Source of the DNA: Cephalopachus bancanus
Taxonomy: Eukaryota; Chordata; Mammalia; Primates; Tarsiidae
DNA: 64,000 nucleotides
Assembly (NCBI GenBank): GCA_027257055.1
Contig: JAPVLO010000056.1
Location: forward strand, 6,126,501-6,190,500
Direction of reading: 5' to 3'
Shown here: in pieces, positions 22,410 through 33,799 of the stretch
Position numbering within the stretch: position 1 is the first letter of the stretch
Layout of the letters: each line of letters begins with the position of its first letter
The notes under the pieces: generated by a model
Seen by the model: only the letters and a program-made list of their open reading frames with translations
Database searches by the model: none
Told to the model about the DNA's origin: nothing
Program-made: the position numbers and the translations under genes

Positions 22410-23265
22410 AGGACTACTCTTCAAAAGTATCCTCTTTATCATTAGCAGAAATCAGGCATGACTTTCCATTCCAATTATCATATTTCGGGCTGCTTTAGAA
22501 TATCTGTCTTTCAAAGAGGTCTCCTCTACTGCCCTTTCAAGACTAATTCCTGTCTCCTCTTGCACCTGCTAGAGCCCTTCTTTTCAATAGCACTTAGCTC
22601 ATTATTACTTTTCTGTCTCTCTTGGGAGGAATGGGGATTCTTCTGGGTCAGAAGACTATATCTTCCTTTCAATTTTATATAACCATATTATTTAGGATTC
22701 TAAACATGGTGTGGTAAGAACATGAATATATTTTACCTTTCTCACCATTAACTCCTTCAAACGCATTCTGACAAATCATGCTTTCCAATTTCTTTGCAAT
22801 GTCTTGGGAAGATTTTTATCATTTCTGGTCATTTTCATCACAAAGCATACAGTTTTAGACTTTAGTCTCAAAACGATTTAAAACTCATCTCTTCCACCTT
22901 TTCCCAACTAAGTCTTGGGCTGTGACCCTTGCTTATCAGAGAAGAGGGTCAGAATTGAGGCTGGGTATACATGGTTATGAGAGTGATAGCAGGAAAATCA
23001 TATATATTCATGCAAGATATGCAATGCTCAGCTCTGGGGAGCAAGACTGATATGGCATACCATATTAACCACTCTCCACATAGTTGTCCAGGACACAATC
23101 TGCTCAACCATATAAGGATGCCCTGACTACATAGTCTTCTATTTGCTCTTCCAGGTATAATTATTTTAAAGCTTGATGAGGCCCCAAAGAACAGTAAGTA
23201 AAATAGAAGTTGTCTTATATGGTTGTGTTATCAGTAAAGGGAAGCCATCTTTGATCTTTTCCCAT
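22410..23265. other. Mostly unassigned sequence
   Basis: 22,480-22,600 has weak L2 3'-end resemblance (tctcctctactgcccttt...agcacttagctcattatt). The remainder is unassigned, with no gene seen. Confidence 0.35.
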
Positions 23266-23269
23266 GCTA

Positions 23270-23615
23270 TAGGCTGAATGAATATTTTTGTTCTCCCCAA
23301 ATTCATATATTACCATTTAATTCCCAATGGCATGGTTCTATAAATAAGGTCTTTGGGTGATCTCTGCCCTTACAAAAGAAATTAGTGCTCATAAAAAAGG
23401 GACCCCAGAGGACTCCCTAACCTCTTCTGCCATGGTGAGAACACAGCAAGAATGCTGCTGTCTATGAACAAGAGAGTAGGCCCTTCCCATACAACCAATC
23501 TGTCAGTGCTTTGATCTAGGACACCCAGCATCAAGAGCTGTGAGAAATATATTTCTGCTGCTTATAAGTCATTCAGTCTATGGTGCTTTGTTATAGAGGC
23601 CTGAACAGACTAAGA
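23270..23615 (+). repeat. MLT1/MST-type MaLR LTR, sense
   Basis: 'ctataggctgaatgaatatttttgttctccccaaattcatatatt', 'ggtctttgggtgat', 'agctgtgagaaatatatttctgctgcttataagtcattcagtctatggtgctttgttatag', then an end near 'ctgaacagactaagata'. It is opposite in orientation to the LTR at 22012. Confidence 0.88.
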
Positions 23616-23689
23616 TACCCTGATTTTGTCTGCTTATCTTTTCCTGGTGATTTCTACAAATACTATAAGAATGATACAAATTACAACTA

Positions 23690-24055
23690 TAATAATAATG
23701 TACTCACTTGGCCTGGTTTGAGATCAGGTACCCTTATTGCTGTTATGTGCCTCCCACTCCCTCTCCTGGCAGTGTCCAGCTCCTGCCAATCCCTTTCTTA
23801 CAGCATTATGGTAAATGTTCAGAGTCTGTGTATGAGTGAGAATATGTGGTGCTCAGTTCTTTGTTTCTGTGATAGATCACATTCTATGAAAAAGATACCT
23901 GTCATTGTATTCACAATAGCAAAAAACATGGAACCAACAGTGCTGCTCATCAAAACTGGGATGCATTTTTTAAAAATGGTACATATACATGATGGAATAC
24001 TACACAGCCATAAAGAAAGATAAAAGTATGGACTTCCCAACAACATGAATGGATG
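23690..24055 (-). mobile_element. L1 with 5' inversion (twin priming)
   Basis: 23,690-23,880 is an antisense L1 3' UTR and ORF2 end. At 23,881 the orientation flips: 23,881-24,055 is sense-strand ORF2 ('cattgtattcacaatagcaaaaaacatggaaccaac', 'tggtacatatacatgatggaatactacacagcc'). About 30 bases of L1 are missing at the junction. This is the layout left by twin-primed reverse transcription. The 3' UTR shares 'ggtttgagatcaggtaccc' with copy B at 4905-4925 but lacks the last 80 or so bases. Confidence 0.85.
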
Positions 24056-24440
24056 TCCCCCTTCTTAACACTCTCTGCTCTCTTCTCTTGTCCTTTTGTT
24101 TCTCCTTGTACTTTAATTCATCACAGTCACCAAGTCACCCAAGTCAAAACCTGGGTGTGATCTTTGATTTAGTCCCCCCGTCCCATTAACCAGTTTTCAT
24201 CAATTACCTTCAAAGCCTGCACCTTTTTCCTTCTAAACAGTTCCTCTATTTTCCCACTGACTCTAGGCTAGTTTAGACCACCACCACGCCCTGGGTTATA
24301 ACAATTATGCCCCATATCATAGCAGTGCATAACTGATCTCTCTGCTTCTAACCCCCACTCCCTCCAATCCATTCTCTACACCAGTGCCATAAATCTGACC
24401 ATGTCACTCTGTCACTGAGAATACTTCATCACTCCCTGCT
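24056..24440 (+). mobile_element. L2 LINE, part 1
   Basis: 'caagtcaaaacctgggtgtgatctttgattt', 'atcaattaccttcaaagcctgcacc', 'ctctgcttctaacccccactccctccaatccattctctacaccagtgcc', 'gaccatgtcactctgtcactgagaatactt' track the L2 ORF2 3' region. A MIR interrupts it. Confidence 0.85.
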
Positions 24441-24444
24441 GCCT

Positions 24445-24610
24445 AATAATGAATAACAGTTACTGAATGCTTGCTACCTACCTAACAAAAAACGAAAATG
24501 AGGTAGGTATTGTTAATATTCCTATCATGCGAATGAGAAATTTGAAGCAGAGAACGAGTAACAGTGAGAAAGTTGCCAGTATTTAAACAGATTTCAAAGT
24601 TCTCACTAGA
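24445..24610 (-). mobile_element. MIR SINE, antisense, within L2
   Basis: 'gaatgcttgctacctaccta...gaggtaggtattgttaatattcctatcatgcgaatgagaaatttgaagcagagaacgagtaac' is a reversed MIR. Confidence 0.8.
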
Positions 24611-24649
24611 AGTTTATGAGCCTCTATGACATTGCCCATACTTAACTGG

Positions 24650-24870
24650 GAAACACTGCTTTAGATTTTGTGTTTCAATAGTACTAAACCGCTTTCCTGC
24701 ACACCTCACAGTACATCTTATCTCAGAGTCTTTTCATGCTGTTTCTGTGAATGAAATTCACTTTCCAGGAAAGCTCTTTCCCATATCCCAGCTAACTCCT
24801 CTGATCCAAGCAGAATTAATTCTTCCTGCTCAGTGCTCCAATATACCCATTATGTATATTTGTCATTGTA
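24650..24870 (+). mobile_element. L2 LINE, part 2
   Basis: 'tctcagagtcttttcatgctgtttctgtgaatg...ccaggaaagctctttcccatatcccagctaactcc' continues the L2 3' end in the same orientation as 24056-24440. Confidence 0.75.
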
Positions 24871-25059
24871 CTCACCAACATGGATAGATAAATGGAGAGA
24901 GAAATTTAGAATTGTGCACCTCTCTCTTCTCCCAACATACTTAAATAATAAGAGTGTTGGTAATAATAGTACTCATAATACTATACTCTCAATAATAATA
25001 TATTAGACAAAGGTCTAAATAACGCACCCTAGAGGTGTGCATAAGTTAACTCCCAATAA

Positions 25060-25980
25060 GATGAACATTAGCTGACAAGATACAGGAAATTGCAGAAAAT
25101 CAAGCAAGTAAAATCTGTCTGCTTCTCATCCTCTTGGAGTGCTCTGAGTCCTGGGTTCTTTGTATATGCTGCCGAGACATGTTTCATGAGCATAATGGAC
25201 CCAATTGCTGAGAAATCTGGGATCTTTGTTTGTGGTATGTGTGAAGCAATGGATGGTGAATAACACATCACCTTGACTTGCTTCTCAGCTTCCAGAATAG
25301 GAAATATGCACTGAGTTAAAACACTCTACATAGTACTGTATCTACAACTGCTAGGATGCATGGGTCAGGTATCAAGAGGTGGAAGTAGGAATGCCTGCTC
25401 TCACATCAAGGGACCAACTCACAAAATTGTGCTTCCTGCCCCCACAAATTTATTCTTGGGGATGGGGAACACATCAACCAAAAAACTATGATTTGGGGCA
25501 CATCCTTTCAGTGGACCTGTAGGCAAAGAAAGAAGTTACTGCGTGATAAAAGCCATAGGTAAGACCATACGTGGAACTCAAGTGATTCACTGAAAGGTCT
25601 TTTAATATTTCCATGCCAAATAATAATCATCAATGGACAATGACAACCATAAACTCAACCAGTCTTGGACAATTAAATGCTCATTTCCATCAGGGATGAT
25701 GGTCTGTGTTGTCCAACCAGGCAGCTGACAAAATGAACTTAAATACTGGCCAATGGCGAAGAACATCTAAAATAATAGAGGACAGTGATAATGACTATTA
25801 TTTATTATTTCAGCATCAGCTTCAGCAGGAGAAGATAACTTGTTTCTCTGACTCTCATGCCTTAAGTCTTCCAGGAAATCATGAATGGCCGACCTTTTGG
25901 GAAAGAATTCTAAAAGTGATTGGACCTCTTCTTTCCTCTTTGGGAAGAAATGAAGGCAACACATTTTTTTAAAAATTGGG
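25060..25980 (+). repeat. Possible ancient ERVL-type internal remnant
   Basis: The text order (e.g. 'gggaccaactcacaaaattgtgc', 'gtggacctgtaggcaaagaaagaagttactg', 'catgccaaataataatcatcaatggacaatgacaac') resembles the 3' internal part of ERVL-like elements as I remember them. All frames are broken. There is no intact viral gene and no flanking LTR pair that I can see. Family assignment is tentative. Confidence 0.4.
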
Positions 25981-25999
25981 GAAGATCCTGTATTATAGT

Positions 26000-26750
26000 G
26001 TGGGTACCAAAAACAAGAGGGCAGGAGTGGGTTGGAATGACCCAGGAGATGAACAAATGGGACATCTTGAATCAGATTTAGATTCCCTTGACTGCACCCA
26101 TTTCAGAGGCTGCTGGGTATTAGCTTTGCATTGGCCACTTCTGCACTGACATACTTAATACAGGCCAGCATGGTCTACCATATGAGTCTGAACACGCACT
26201 TGCTCAGGGACGCCGGGACCTCTTCATGGTAGACATCACACAACCAGGCTGACCAACCATGTGTCCAGTGTTTCTGTTTCCCCAGGCACTTTTGCACACA
26301 GATGAAACACCACACCTCAGAATATGAGATCTGGTTTCTCAAAAAGCCACTCAAGAAGCCAAATGATGCAACTGGAAAGTTCAAGAGAATTAACAGCTTG
26401 TGGAGCAAATTTAGCTAGTGGGAAAAAGGAGATTGGAGAGAGCCAAACAGATAAATTCCTTCTTTCTCCTTCTCAAGTACTGCTCTGTGGCATGCTTTCT
26501 CTTTACAGTCTCTCTACAGACATTCTGCAAGGCCAAATGAACACGTCTAACAAGCTATCTGCTGAGCACATCACATTGCACTGCTTCCTGTCCTTTCCTG
26601 CCTTGTTTTCTTATCCTCACTTTTATTGCCCTAGCTTTGCACTTCCCAGGTAAAGCATCAGCATTTAATCTTGGCTCAAATGCTGTGTTCTTGGGAACCA
26701 AGGATAAAGCAGATATAAAAACAAGAACAACAGTAACAAAATCATTACTA
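26000..26750. other. Unassigned sequence
   Basis: The longest frame (26324-26653, 109 codons) has no recognisable motif or Kozak context, so I do not call it a gene. Confidence 0.35.
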
Positions 26751-26759
26751 TAATATAGC

Positions 26760-26830
26760 AAAACTTATGTTTATTAGGTCTTCCTCTGTGCCAAGCACTG
26801 ATCTATATATTAACTCACGTACTTCATTGA
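26760..26830 (-). mobile_element. MIR fragment, antisense
   Basis: 'gtttattaggtcttcctctgtgccaagcactgatctatatattaactcacgtac' is the reversed MIR 3' end. Confidence 0.7.
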
Positions 26831-26999
26831 TAGCAGAAGTCATGGCTTATTCATTTTTATAACCTCAGTACACAGCACATAGCAGGTCAAATGGTAGTCT
26901 CAGCAAAGGTTTGAAAAATAATGCATACTTCTGAAACAGAGCTTTAAAGCTAGTGATTTGCAAAAACGTCCATCTTAATTTAGCTACATTTCTCAAAAC

Positions 27000-27185
27000 C
27001 AATCTCTAGTAAGCACGTACCATGTGCCAGAATTTTTTACATCCTTTTTCTCTAAATGTGTTCCAAATTACCCAGGAATATAGCATCACTATTATACATT
27101 TATTCTATTGATGAAAAAACTGAAATCTAGGGAGGTAGAAAGGAATTTCAGAATGGATGCTTACTTACCCCAAGTTAGAAAATAG
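27000..27185 (-). mobile_element. MIR SINE, antisense
   Basis: 'taagcacgtaccatgtgccagaattttttacatcc' through 'gaaaaaactgaaatctagggaggtagaaagg...ccccaagttag'. Confidence 0.78.
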
Positions 27186-27250
27186 TATTGAATAAATTAT
27201 TTGACAAGTCCAAACCTTTTAAAAGTTGATAACAGATAATGCGCTAACTT

Positions 27251-27321
27251 TTTTTTATTTTAAAGATGTGGGGTGCAATTCAGGGTTAGCTACATAAGTG
27301 GTCATCACACAGTTAAAATTT
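27251..27321 (-). mobile_element. Very short L1 3' end with TSD
   Basis: A T-rich start is followed by only about 60 bases of the lineage L1 3' terminus in reverse ('gatgtggggtgcaattcagggttagctacataag'). Flanks 27238-27250 and 27322-27334 match at 10 of 13 bases (ending ctaactt), consistent with a target duplication. Confidence 0.8.
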
Positions 27322-27374
27322 GATGGCCTAACTTCTTAAAGAACTATTGTCAGGATGAAAAGTGAATTTTTCTA

Positions 27375-27480
27375 CAGGTGTTATTCTCAATATATTGATG
27401 ATGAAATTCAGGTTCAAAATATTAAGAGACTTGCTCACTGTCCTACAAATTGTATAGTACACACAGCTGATTCTGTCTCT
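27375..27480 (-). mobile_element. MIR fragment, antisense
   Basis: 'ttattctcaatatattgatgatgaaattcaggttcaaaatattaagagacttgctcactgtcctacaaattg' is the reversed MIR core. It lies just beyond the short L1. Confidence 0.75.
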
Positions 27481-27569
27481 GAAACAACTGTCTGTACAAT
27501 TCACATTGCACCTTATTGTGGATCATGGGTAAAAGTGGAAGCCAGATTTCAGGTGTCCTCATTCTAGTC

Positions 27570-28360
27570 CATTGTGTTCCCACAACACAATCCCAATGGC
27601 AGCAGGTAGGAGACATCATGAAAAGCATGTTTTAAAGGGAATGTACCCTGACACCTTCCAAAAGAGCCCAGAACAAATGAAAGTATCAGTTTGCCAATGT
27701 GAAAACAAAGCTTTCCCTAATAATAGGAAGTTCCTGGCACTCTATAAACCTCTCAGGTCTTTTATTTCTGTTGATGGTTAGTTTGAATGATCAAAGCATA
27801 TCATAGATTTTTTAAAAAAGAAAGTTTTGTGTGCAGTTGATGCAGAACTGTCTATTTTAAAGCAAAAAGCCACTTGGGTTGTTAAGAGTAAGGTCAAGAA
27901 TATTTTTTATATTCATGCCACTTAAGTTTATGAACTTTCATTATGAAATTATTGTTTTTACCATTTTCCTTCATTTCTTTTATCCTTATTTTATCACCTG
28001 GATGATGTGTGTGTTTGTATAATTGAAAATTTTGCCCTGTGCTGATCTATGCATCTGGAGAAATGTTCAATTCTTACAAATGACTATATGATTATTTCAC
28101 TGCAGAGAATATGAATTTCATGTCCGTTGGTCAAATTATAAAAACAGTAAGGTCAAAGAAGAGACCAATGATAACAATAAACAACACTGTCCACTTAATA
28201 ACTACAGGGTTTGGGTTAGAAAGGCAATGTAGAATTCTCTGTAAGAAATGTGGGAGCAATATTTATGCAAATGGTCAGACTCTTGTACATTTAAGCAACC
28301 TGTCCTTCCCTAAGACTATTATGGATGATAGAGCATGAGTTAAAAAAAGATATCATTTTT
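27570..28360. other. Unique sequence
   Basis: No gene or repeat that I can name. Open frames are short. Confidence 0.35.
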
Positions 28361-28364
28361 CTTA

Positions 28365-30420
28365 AATTTCTAATTAAAAATATTATAATTACACATATTT
28401 ATGGAGGTACAGAGTGATGTTTTGATATATATATATACTGTAGAACAATTAAATCACGATAATTAATATATCTGTCATCTTACATACTTAATTTTTTTGT
28501 CATGAGAATATTTAAAATCTACTCTCAACAATTTTCAAATGTATTATTATTATTATTAACTATAGTCTCCATGCTGTACATTAGATCTCCAAAACTTACT
28601 CATCCTGTCTAACTGAAACTTTATATTCTTTGACAAATATCTCCCCAGTCCTGGGAACCATCATTCTACTTTCCACTTCTATGAGTTTGATTTCTTAAGA
28701 TTCCATACATAAGTGAGCTCATGCAGTGTTTGTGTTTTGGTCCCTGGCTTATCTCACATAACACAACATTTTCCAGGTTCATTCATGTTGTTGCAAAGGA
28801 CAGTATTTCCTTCTTTTTAAAATTCTAAATAGTATTCTATTGCATATATATATCACATTTTTTAATCCATCCGTTGATGGACACAATTTGGCTATTGTGA
28901 CTGGTGCTGCAATAAATATGGATGTTAAGTTCTCTCTTCAAGACACTAATTTCATTTCCATTGAAAACCCGAAAATGCAGTTGTTGGATCACATGGTAAC
29001 TTCATTTTTAATTTTTTGAGGAACCTCCACACTGTTTTCCTTAATGGCAATGCTAATTTACACTTCCACCAACAGTGTGTGGGATTCCCTTTTCTCCACA
29101 TCTTTACCAATACTTATCATTTATCTTTTTTAAAGTAGTCATTTTAACAGGAGTGATGTAACATCTCATTGTGGTTTTGATTGCATTCCTCCAATGATTA
29201 GTGGCACTGAGCATTTTTTTCATGTGCCCGTTGGTCATTTGCATGTCTTCTTTAGGCAAATATCTACTCAAGTAGTGTGCCTATTTTTTAAATCTTTAAT
29301 CAAGTTGTTTTCTTGCTATTAATTTGTTGAAATCTTTATGTATTTTTGATATTAACCCCTTATCAAATGTATGGTTTTTAAATATTTTCTCCTGATCCAT
29401 AGGTTGCCTCTTCACTCTATTGTTTTATTTTCTGTGTAGATCCTTTGTATTTTGATACAGTCCTATTTGTCTATTTTTCCTTTTGTTTCCTATGCATTTG
29501 GGGTCATATCCACAAATCATTGTCCAAATCAATGCCATGGAGATTTTCTCCTATTTTTTTTAGTAGTTTTACAGGTTTTCGGGTCTTCAAGTCATTAATC
29601 AATTTCGACTTTATTTCTGTAAGTGGCATGAGTCCCATTTTATTCTTCTGCATATGTATATTCAGTTTTCCCAAATGCATTTATTGAAGAGACTGTCTTT
29701 TCTCTATCATGTGTTCTTGGCACCTTTGTCAAAAGTCAGTTAACTGTAAATGTGTGGGTTTGTTTCTACTCTCTTTATTCTGTTTCATTGATTGATATGT
29801 CTGTTTTTATGCCAGTACCAACCTGTTTAGGTTAGTATGGCTTTGTAGCATATTTTGAAATCAGGTGGTGCAATGCCTTCAGCTTTGTTGTTTTTACTTG
29901 AGATGGCTTTGGCTATTTGAGGTTTTTTGTGGTACCACACAAATTTTAGGATTTTTTTAAAATATTTCTGTGAAAAATACCATTGGAATTTTGATAGAGG
30001 TTGCGCTGAGTCTAGAGATTGCTTTGAGCAGTAGGGACAATTTAATGATATTAATTCTTCCAATACATGAACACAGGATATCACTCCATTTATTGATGTC
30101 TTCTTCAATATCTTTCAATATTCTATAGTTTTCAGTATATAGTTTTCAACTCCTTGGTCAAATTTATTTCTAAGTATTTTTCTATGCTATTGTAAATGAG
30201 ATTGTTTTCTTGATTTCTTTTTCAGATAGTTTACTATTAATGTATAGGAATGCATGTTGATTTTGTATCCTACAATTTTACTGAATTTATTTTTTAGTTC
30301 TGCAGTTTTTTGGTGGAATTTTTAGGATTTTCTATATAGAAGATAATGTTGTCAGCAAACAGAGATAATTTAACTTCTCATTTTTTATTTCTTTTTATTG
30401 CCTAATTGCTCTGGCTAAGA
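28365..30420 (-). mobile_element. LINE-1 (L1MA/L1MB-like), antisense, 2 kb
   Basis: A continuous antisense L1: 3' UTR ('acatatttatggaggtacagagtgatgttttgata'), then ORF2 end ('cattcatgttgttgcaaagga', 'tccatccgttgatggacac', 'ccaccaacagtgtgtggg'), up to 'gttgtcagcaaacagagataattt', where it is 5'-truncated. A 93-codon antisense frame at 29827-30108 reads as ORF2p ([16 protein letters not shown]) but is flanked by stops. A degenerate copy. Confidence 0.93.
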
Positions 30421-30429
30421 AAGAAGGTA

Positions 30430-31095
30430 ACTCCTTAATCACAAAATGTAAAATGTACCTATGGTTACAGAGTTGAACCTTTGAATGATGTTGAGAGGGG
30501 ACTGGAATTCAAGAAATCCTATGTACCTCCTATAAGTTTTACTGTGTCAAGCAGTTGCACAGCAGAATTCTAAAAAAGCTATCTTAACTTGAGCAAAGTC
30601 ACAGAGATTAGATTTTCCATAGTATGTTAGGGCCCATTTACCTAAAGTATGTGGTATGGAAGGCAAGCCCAGAAGTTGTAAAATTTGTAAGAGGACTTTG
30701 AATGCTTTGTGGGAATTTGTGAATGTTCAGTTGGCTAGGGAAAATTCATTTAAGATTCTTGACAAATAAAATAGCATAATTTGAAATATACTTTAGAAAA
30801 ATTAATCTTTCCATGGTGTATAGGTTGGATCGCAGTGAAAGATGCAAATAAATGGGACAAGCAATTAAAAGATGATTATGGTAGTTCAGAAAAAGTAACT
30901 CACTCTATTCTCAGTTCTCAGTTTGTGTTATGGAAATTTGAAGTTGCCAGGTAAGAGGCCTCCAAATAAAAAAGTAGATGTCCTCATTCCCAGAAAATAT
31001 CATAGTTTTTAAAATGAAAAGATAAGTAATTCTGGAAAACAACATTTCTAGGGAGAGAGAGCGGGACTCTAGGTCTCTGTGGCAGAGATTGCCTG
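30430..31095. other. Unassigned sequence
   Basis: No repeat family or gene recognised. Confidence 0.35.
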
Positions 31096-31099
31096 ACGC

Positions 31100-31550
31100 C
31101 ATCTGATAAACAGTCACCCCTTTATTCATTGTAAAAGAACCCTGATATTATCTGAGATAGTAACAAACCCAGCTAAAAGAGAGCATTTCCTATCCTTCTT
31201 GCACCTGAGTGTGGTAAAGTTAAAAATCTCTTTAATGAGAAGAGATAGAAATAGTAGAAACACTGCTAAAGGAAGTTGACTTAGCTGGAAATTGGACCCT
31301 TTTGTCCTGTCCTGCTTCTTCCCACTGCTAGCCAGGAATGCTGATGTGATATAACAGTGGCCATCTTGGACAATGAAGTGACCTTGAGAATTAAAGCAGT
31401 ATGCTGATGATAGTGAAGCAGAAAATGACTCAGAACATCTTTTGCTTGCATAAGGGGAACACTCTTCTCTTGTTTAAATTATTATTGTTTGGTATTTTCT
31501 GTTATATACAGTGGAACCTAACTCTAACTACTACTTTGCAAAAGTAACCT
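31100..31550 (+). repeat. MaLR/ERVL-type LTR, sense
   Basis: 'gctagccaggaatgctgatgtgatataacagtggccatcttggacaatgaagtgaccttgagaattaaagcag' and the end 'gttatatacagtggaacctaactctaactac' match in order a common old LTR. Noncoding. Confidence 0.6.
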
Positions 31551-31659
31551 TCGGAAGCCTAAGATTTAGACTCAACTCTCTTAAAGTAAGTATCATGGGA
31601 CCATTCGTGTTAAAGAATCCAAAAGACATTAACTAGGTATCTACTAACATAACCACTCA

Positions 31660-32165
31660 CCTCTTACAGGACTCCAGCTATTCTACTCTCTGTAGCCTCC
31701 ATCAGGATGACAATGTTTTCCATTTTGTTTCCTAAAATTTTCTACAACACCTACCTTCCTCTCCATTCCAATCATCATTGCCTAAATTTGGTTTCTCCTG
31801 TTTTCTGAGCTTAACTATTGATGCAGTTTCCTAACTTGTTTCCCTGTTTTATCCACCCCTCACCACACCTCCATCATCTACCTATCTTTCACACTGACAG
31901 CAAAGTGCCAGGTCCAAACCAAAATCCAATTATCTCACCTCCTTACTTAAAATCTTTCTATGGCTCCAGATTACCTGCTGGTGCACTTTTCTTTTTCAAT
32001 CTTATTTCTCCATGATATTTATTTTCCATCTGCATCTGTTCTTAAACTCCTGAATGTACCACACTGCATCATGATTTCTGTCTTCCCGCCAGAATGCTCT
32101 TTCATCTCTCACCCACCTGGTTTGCACTTATCCATATTTAAAGACTGTGGTGGGTATCTAGGGCA
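31660..32165 (+). mobile_element. L2 LINE, 3' region
   Basis: 'agctattctactctctgtagcc', 'ccaggtccaaaccaaaatccaattatctcacctccttacttaaaatctttctatggctccagattacc', 'ccgccagaatgctctttcatctctcacccacctgg' follow the L2 order. Confidence 0.82.
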
Positions 32166-32167
32166 AT

Positions 32168-33795
32168 AGCTCTTAAATGTTTTGGTCTCAGAATCAGAGT
32201 CTGCTCTTCAATATTTTTGGGGACTGCAAAACTATTTGCTTGGGTCAATTATATCTAGTAATATTCACCACTTAGAAATTTAAAATAAGAATAATTTTTA
32301 ATGTTTGCATATTAATTCATTTTCAAATGACAAGGGTATATGCTAACAAAATATTTTATGAAAAAATAGATTTTCAAAAAACATTGAAAAAGTGGCATGG
32401 TTTTGCATTTTTACAAATTTCTCTAATGTCTGGTTTGACAGAAGACAGATTTTAACATCTATATCTACATTCAATCTGCATTACTATGTTGGTTTAGTTG
32501 AAGTCTATGAAGAAAATTTGGAAGATTTGTTGATATTATTCTTTGAACCCACACAAATATTCAACAAGTGGTAACCGCTTAAACATTAGCTGCAATATGG
32601 AATCTGAAACGATACTCATGGATATTTCATACTCTGTTACATTAAAAATCTATTGATCAACTTTAAATGAATCTTTATTCATGCATAATCTCTATAGAAT
32701 TATGCATAGGTTATTTGAAAAACATCAGTTTACTTAACCATACAGATCTTCCAAATACTGATACATTGACTATATAATATCAAAAATTATATTTTTTCTA
32801 TCACCACAAGTATCAAGTCTTTAAATATTAGGAAACCATCAAGTTCATATTGGTAGATACAATTTTCCAAAGTTCTGATTTTTATTTGAAGCTCATTTTA
32901 TTATTAACAATAATAATAAATAGTTGCTCTCCTTGAGTTAGCAGGCTAACTTTGTTCATGAATATGTCTGCCTAAAACCCAGTTCTGAACAGCCTGTTTT
33001 CTTTTGCTGTTCTTCCAAATACAAATGATGTACCCTAAGAAAAGACAGTACAGCTTGCCACTCAACTGTGCAAATACTTTTCTTCAAGGAAGCCTTTGTA
33101 CTTTAGTATGAGCAAAATACTTTTTGTGGCCCACTTTAGCTCACAGATATTAAAAAGGTGTTACAAAGGGTTGATATATATGTATTTTTTTTTTTTTTGA
33201 GTTGAAGTCTCACTCTGTCGCCCAGACTGGAGTGCAGTAGCCACTCCTGGCCACCGCAGCCTCGACCTACTGGGCTCTGGCGATCCTTCCACCTCAGCCT
33301 TCCAAGTAGCCGAATTACAGGCATGCGCTACCACGCCCGGCTGATTTTTTGATTTATTGTAGAGATGAGGTCTCGCTGCCCAGGCGGGTCTCAAACCCGC
33401 GGGCTCAGGCAATCCACTCACCTCAGCCTCCCAAAGGCGCGGAATTACAGGCTGAGCCACCGAGCCCGGCAGGGTTGATATTTAATAAAAGTAATTTTTT
33501 TACTGACTAGTCAAGGGTATTCTTTAAAAAAAACTGGTATTTTTATATTTGAGTGTAAAATGCTCAAAAATACAATGACTACCTGTACAATTTGGAGCCA
33601 CTGCTTTGATTCATGTTATGACACCAGCAGTTTCACCTATCATTGCTTTTTCATCATCAGTGCAAATGTTAACATAGTAAAAAAAAAAAAAAACTTTCTT
33701 AGGGCTATTAAGAGTGTTGACTTCATGAACCTCCTAAAAGGGCCTTGGAAGCCTCAGGGCCCCATGGCACATACTTTGAGAACCACTCATCTGTA
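32168..33795. mobile_element. hAT-Charlie DNA transposon, split by an Alu
   Basis: The left end 'caatagctcttaaatgttttggtctcag' and the right end 'catactttgagaaccactc' are hAT inverted ends (CAGNGGTTCTCAAA type). The interior matches the order of a Charlie-type element ('agtggcatggttttgcatttttacaaatttctctaatgtctgg', 'gtggcccactttagctcacagatatt', 'gattcatgttatgacaccagcag'). A young Alu sits at 33178-33470. Without it the element is about 1.3 kb and carries no intact transposase. Flanking 8-mers atctaggg/atctgtag could be the remnant of an 8-bp target duplication, with 5 of 8 bases kept. Confidence 0.8.
33178..33470 (-). mobile_element. Young Alu with 5-bp deletion, antisense, TSD
   Basis: Full dimer with perfect 11-bp target duplication 'agggttgatat' at 33167-33177 and 33471-33481. 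The left monomer reads 'ggtctcgctgcccaggcgggtctc', lacking the five bases 'caagt' seen in the other copies. The Alu at 59813 shares this deletion. Several CpGs are intact, so the copy looks young. Confidence 0.95.
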
Positions 33796-33799
33796 GAAG

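Noticed and set aside
23580..24023. 147-codon open frame
   Set aside because: It runs across the end of an LTR and both arms of an inverted L1. No coherent protein.
25060..25980. Intact endogenous retroviral gene
   Set aside because: Similarity to ERVL-type internal sequence is only by order of text. Every frame is broken and there is no flanking LTR pair.
33161..33460. 99-codon antisense frame resembling known 'hypothetical proteins'
   Set aside because: It is translated Alu sequence (GVVAHACNSATW type), a common annotation artefact.
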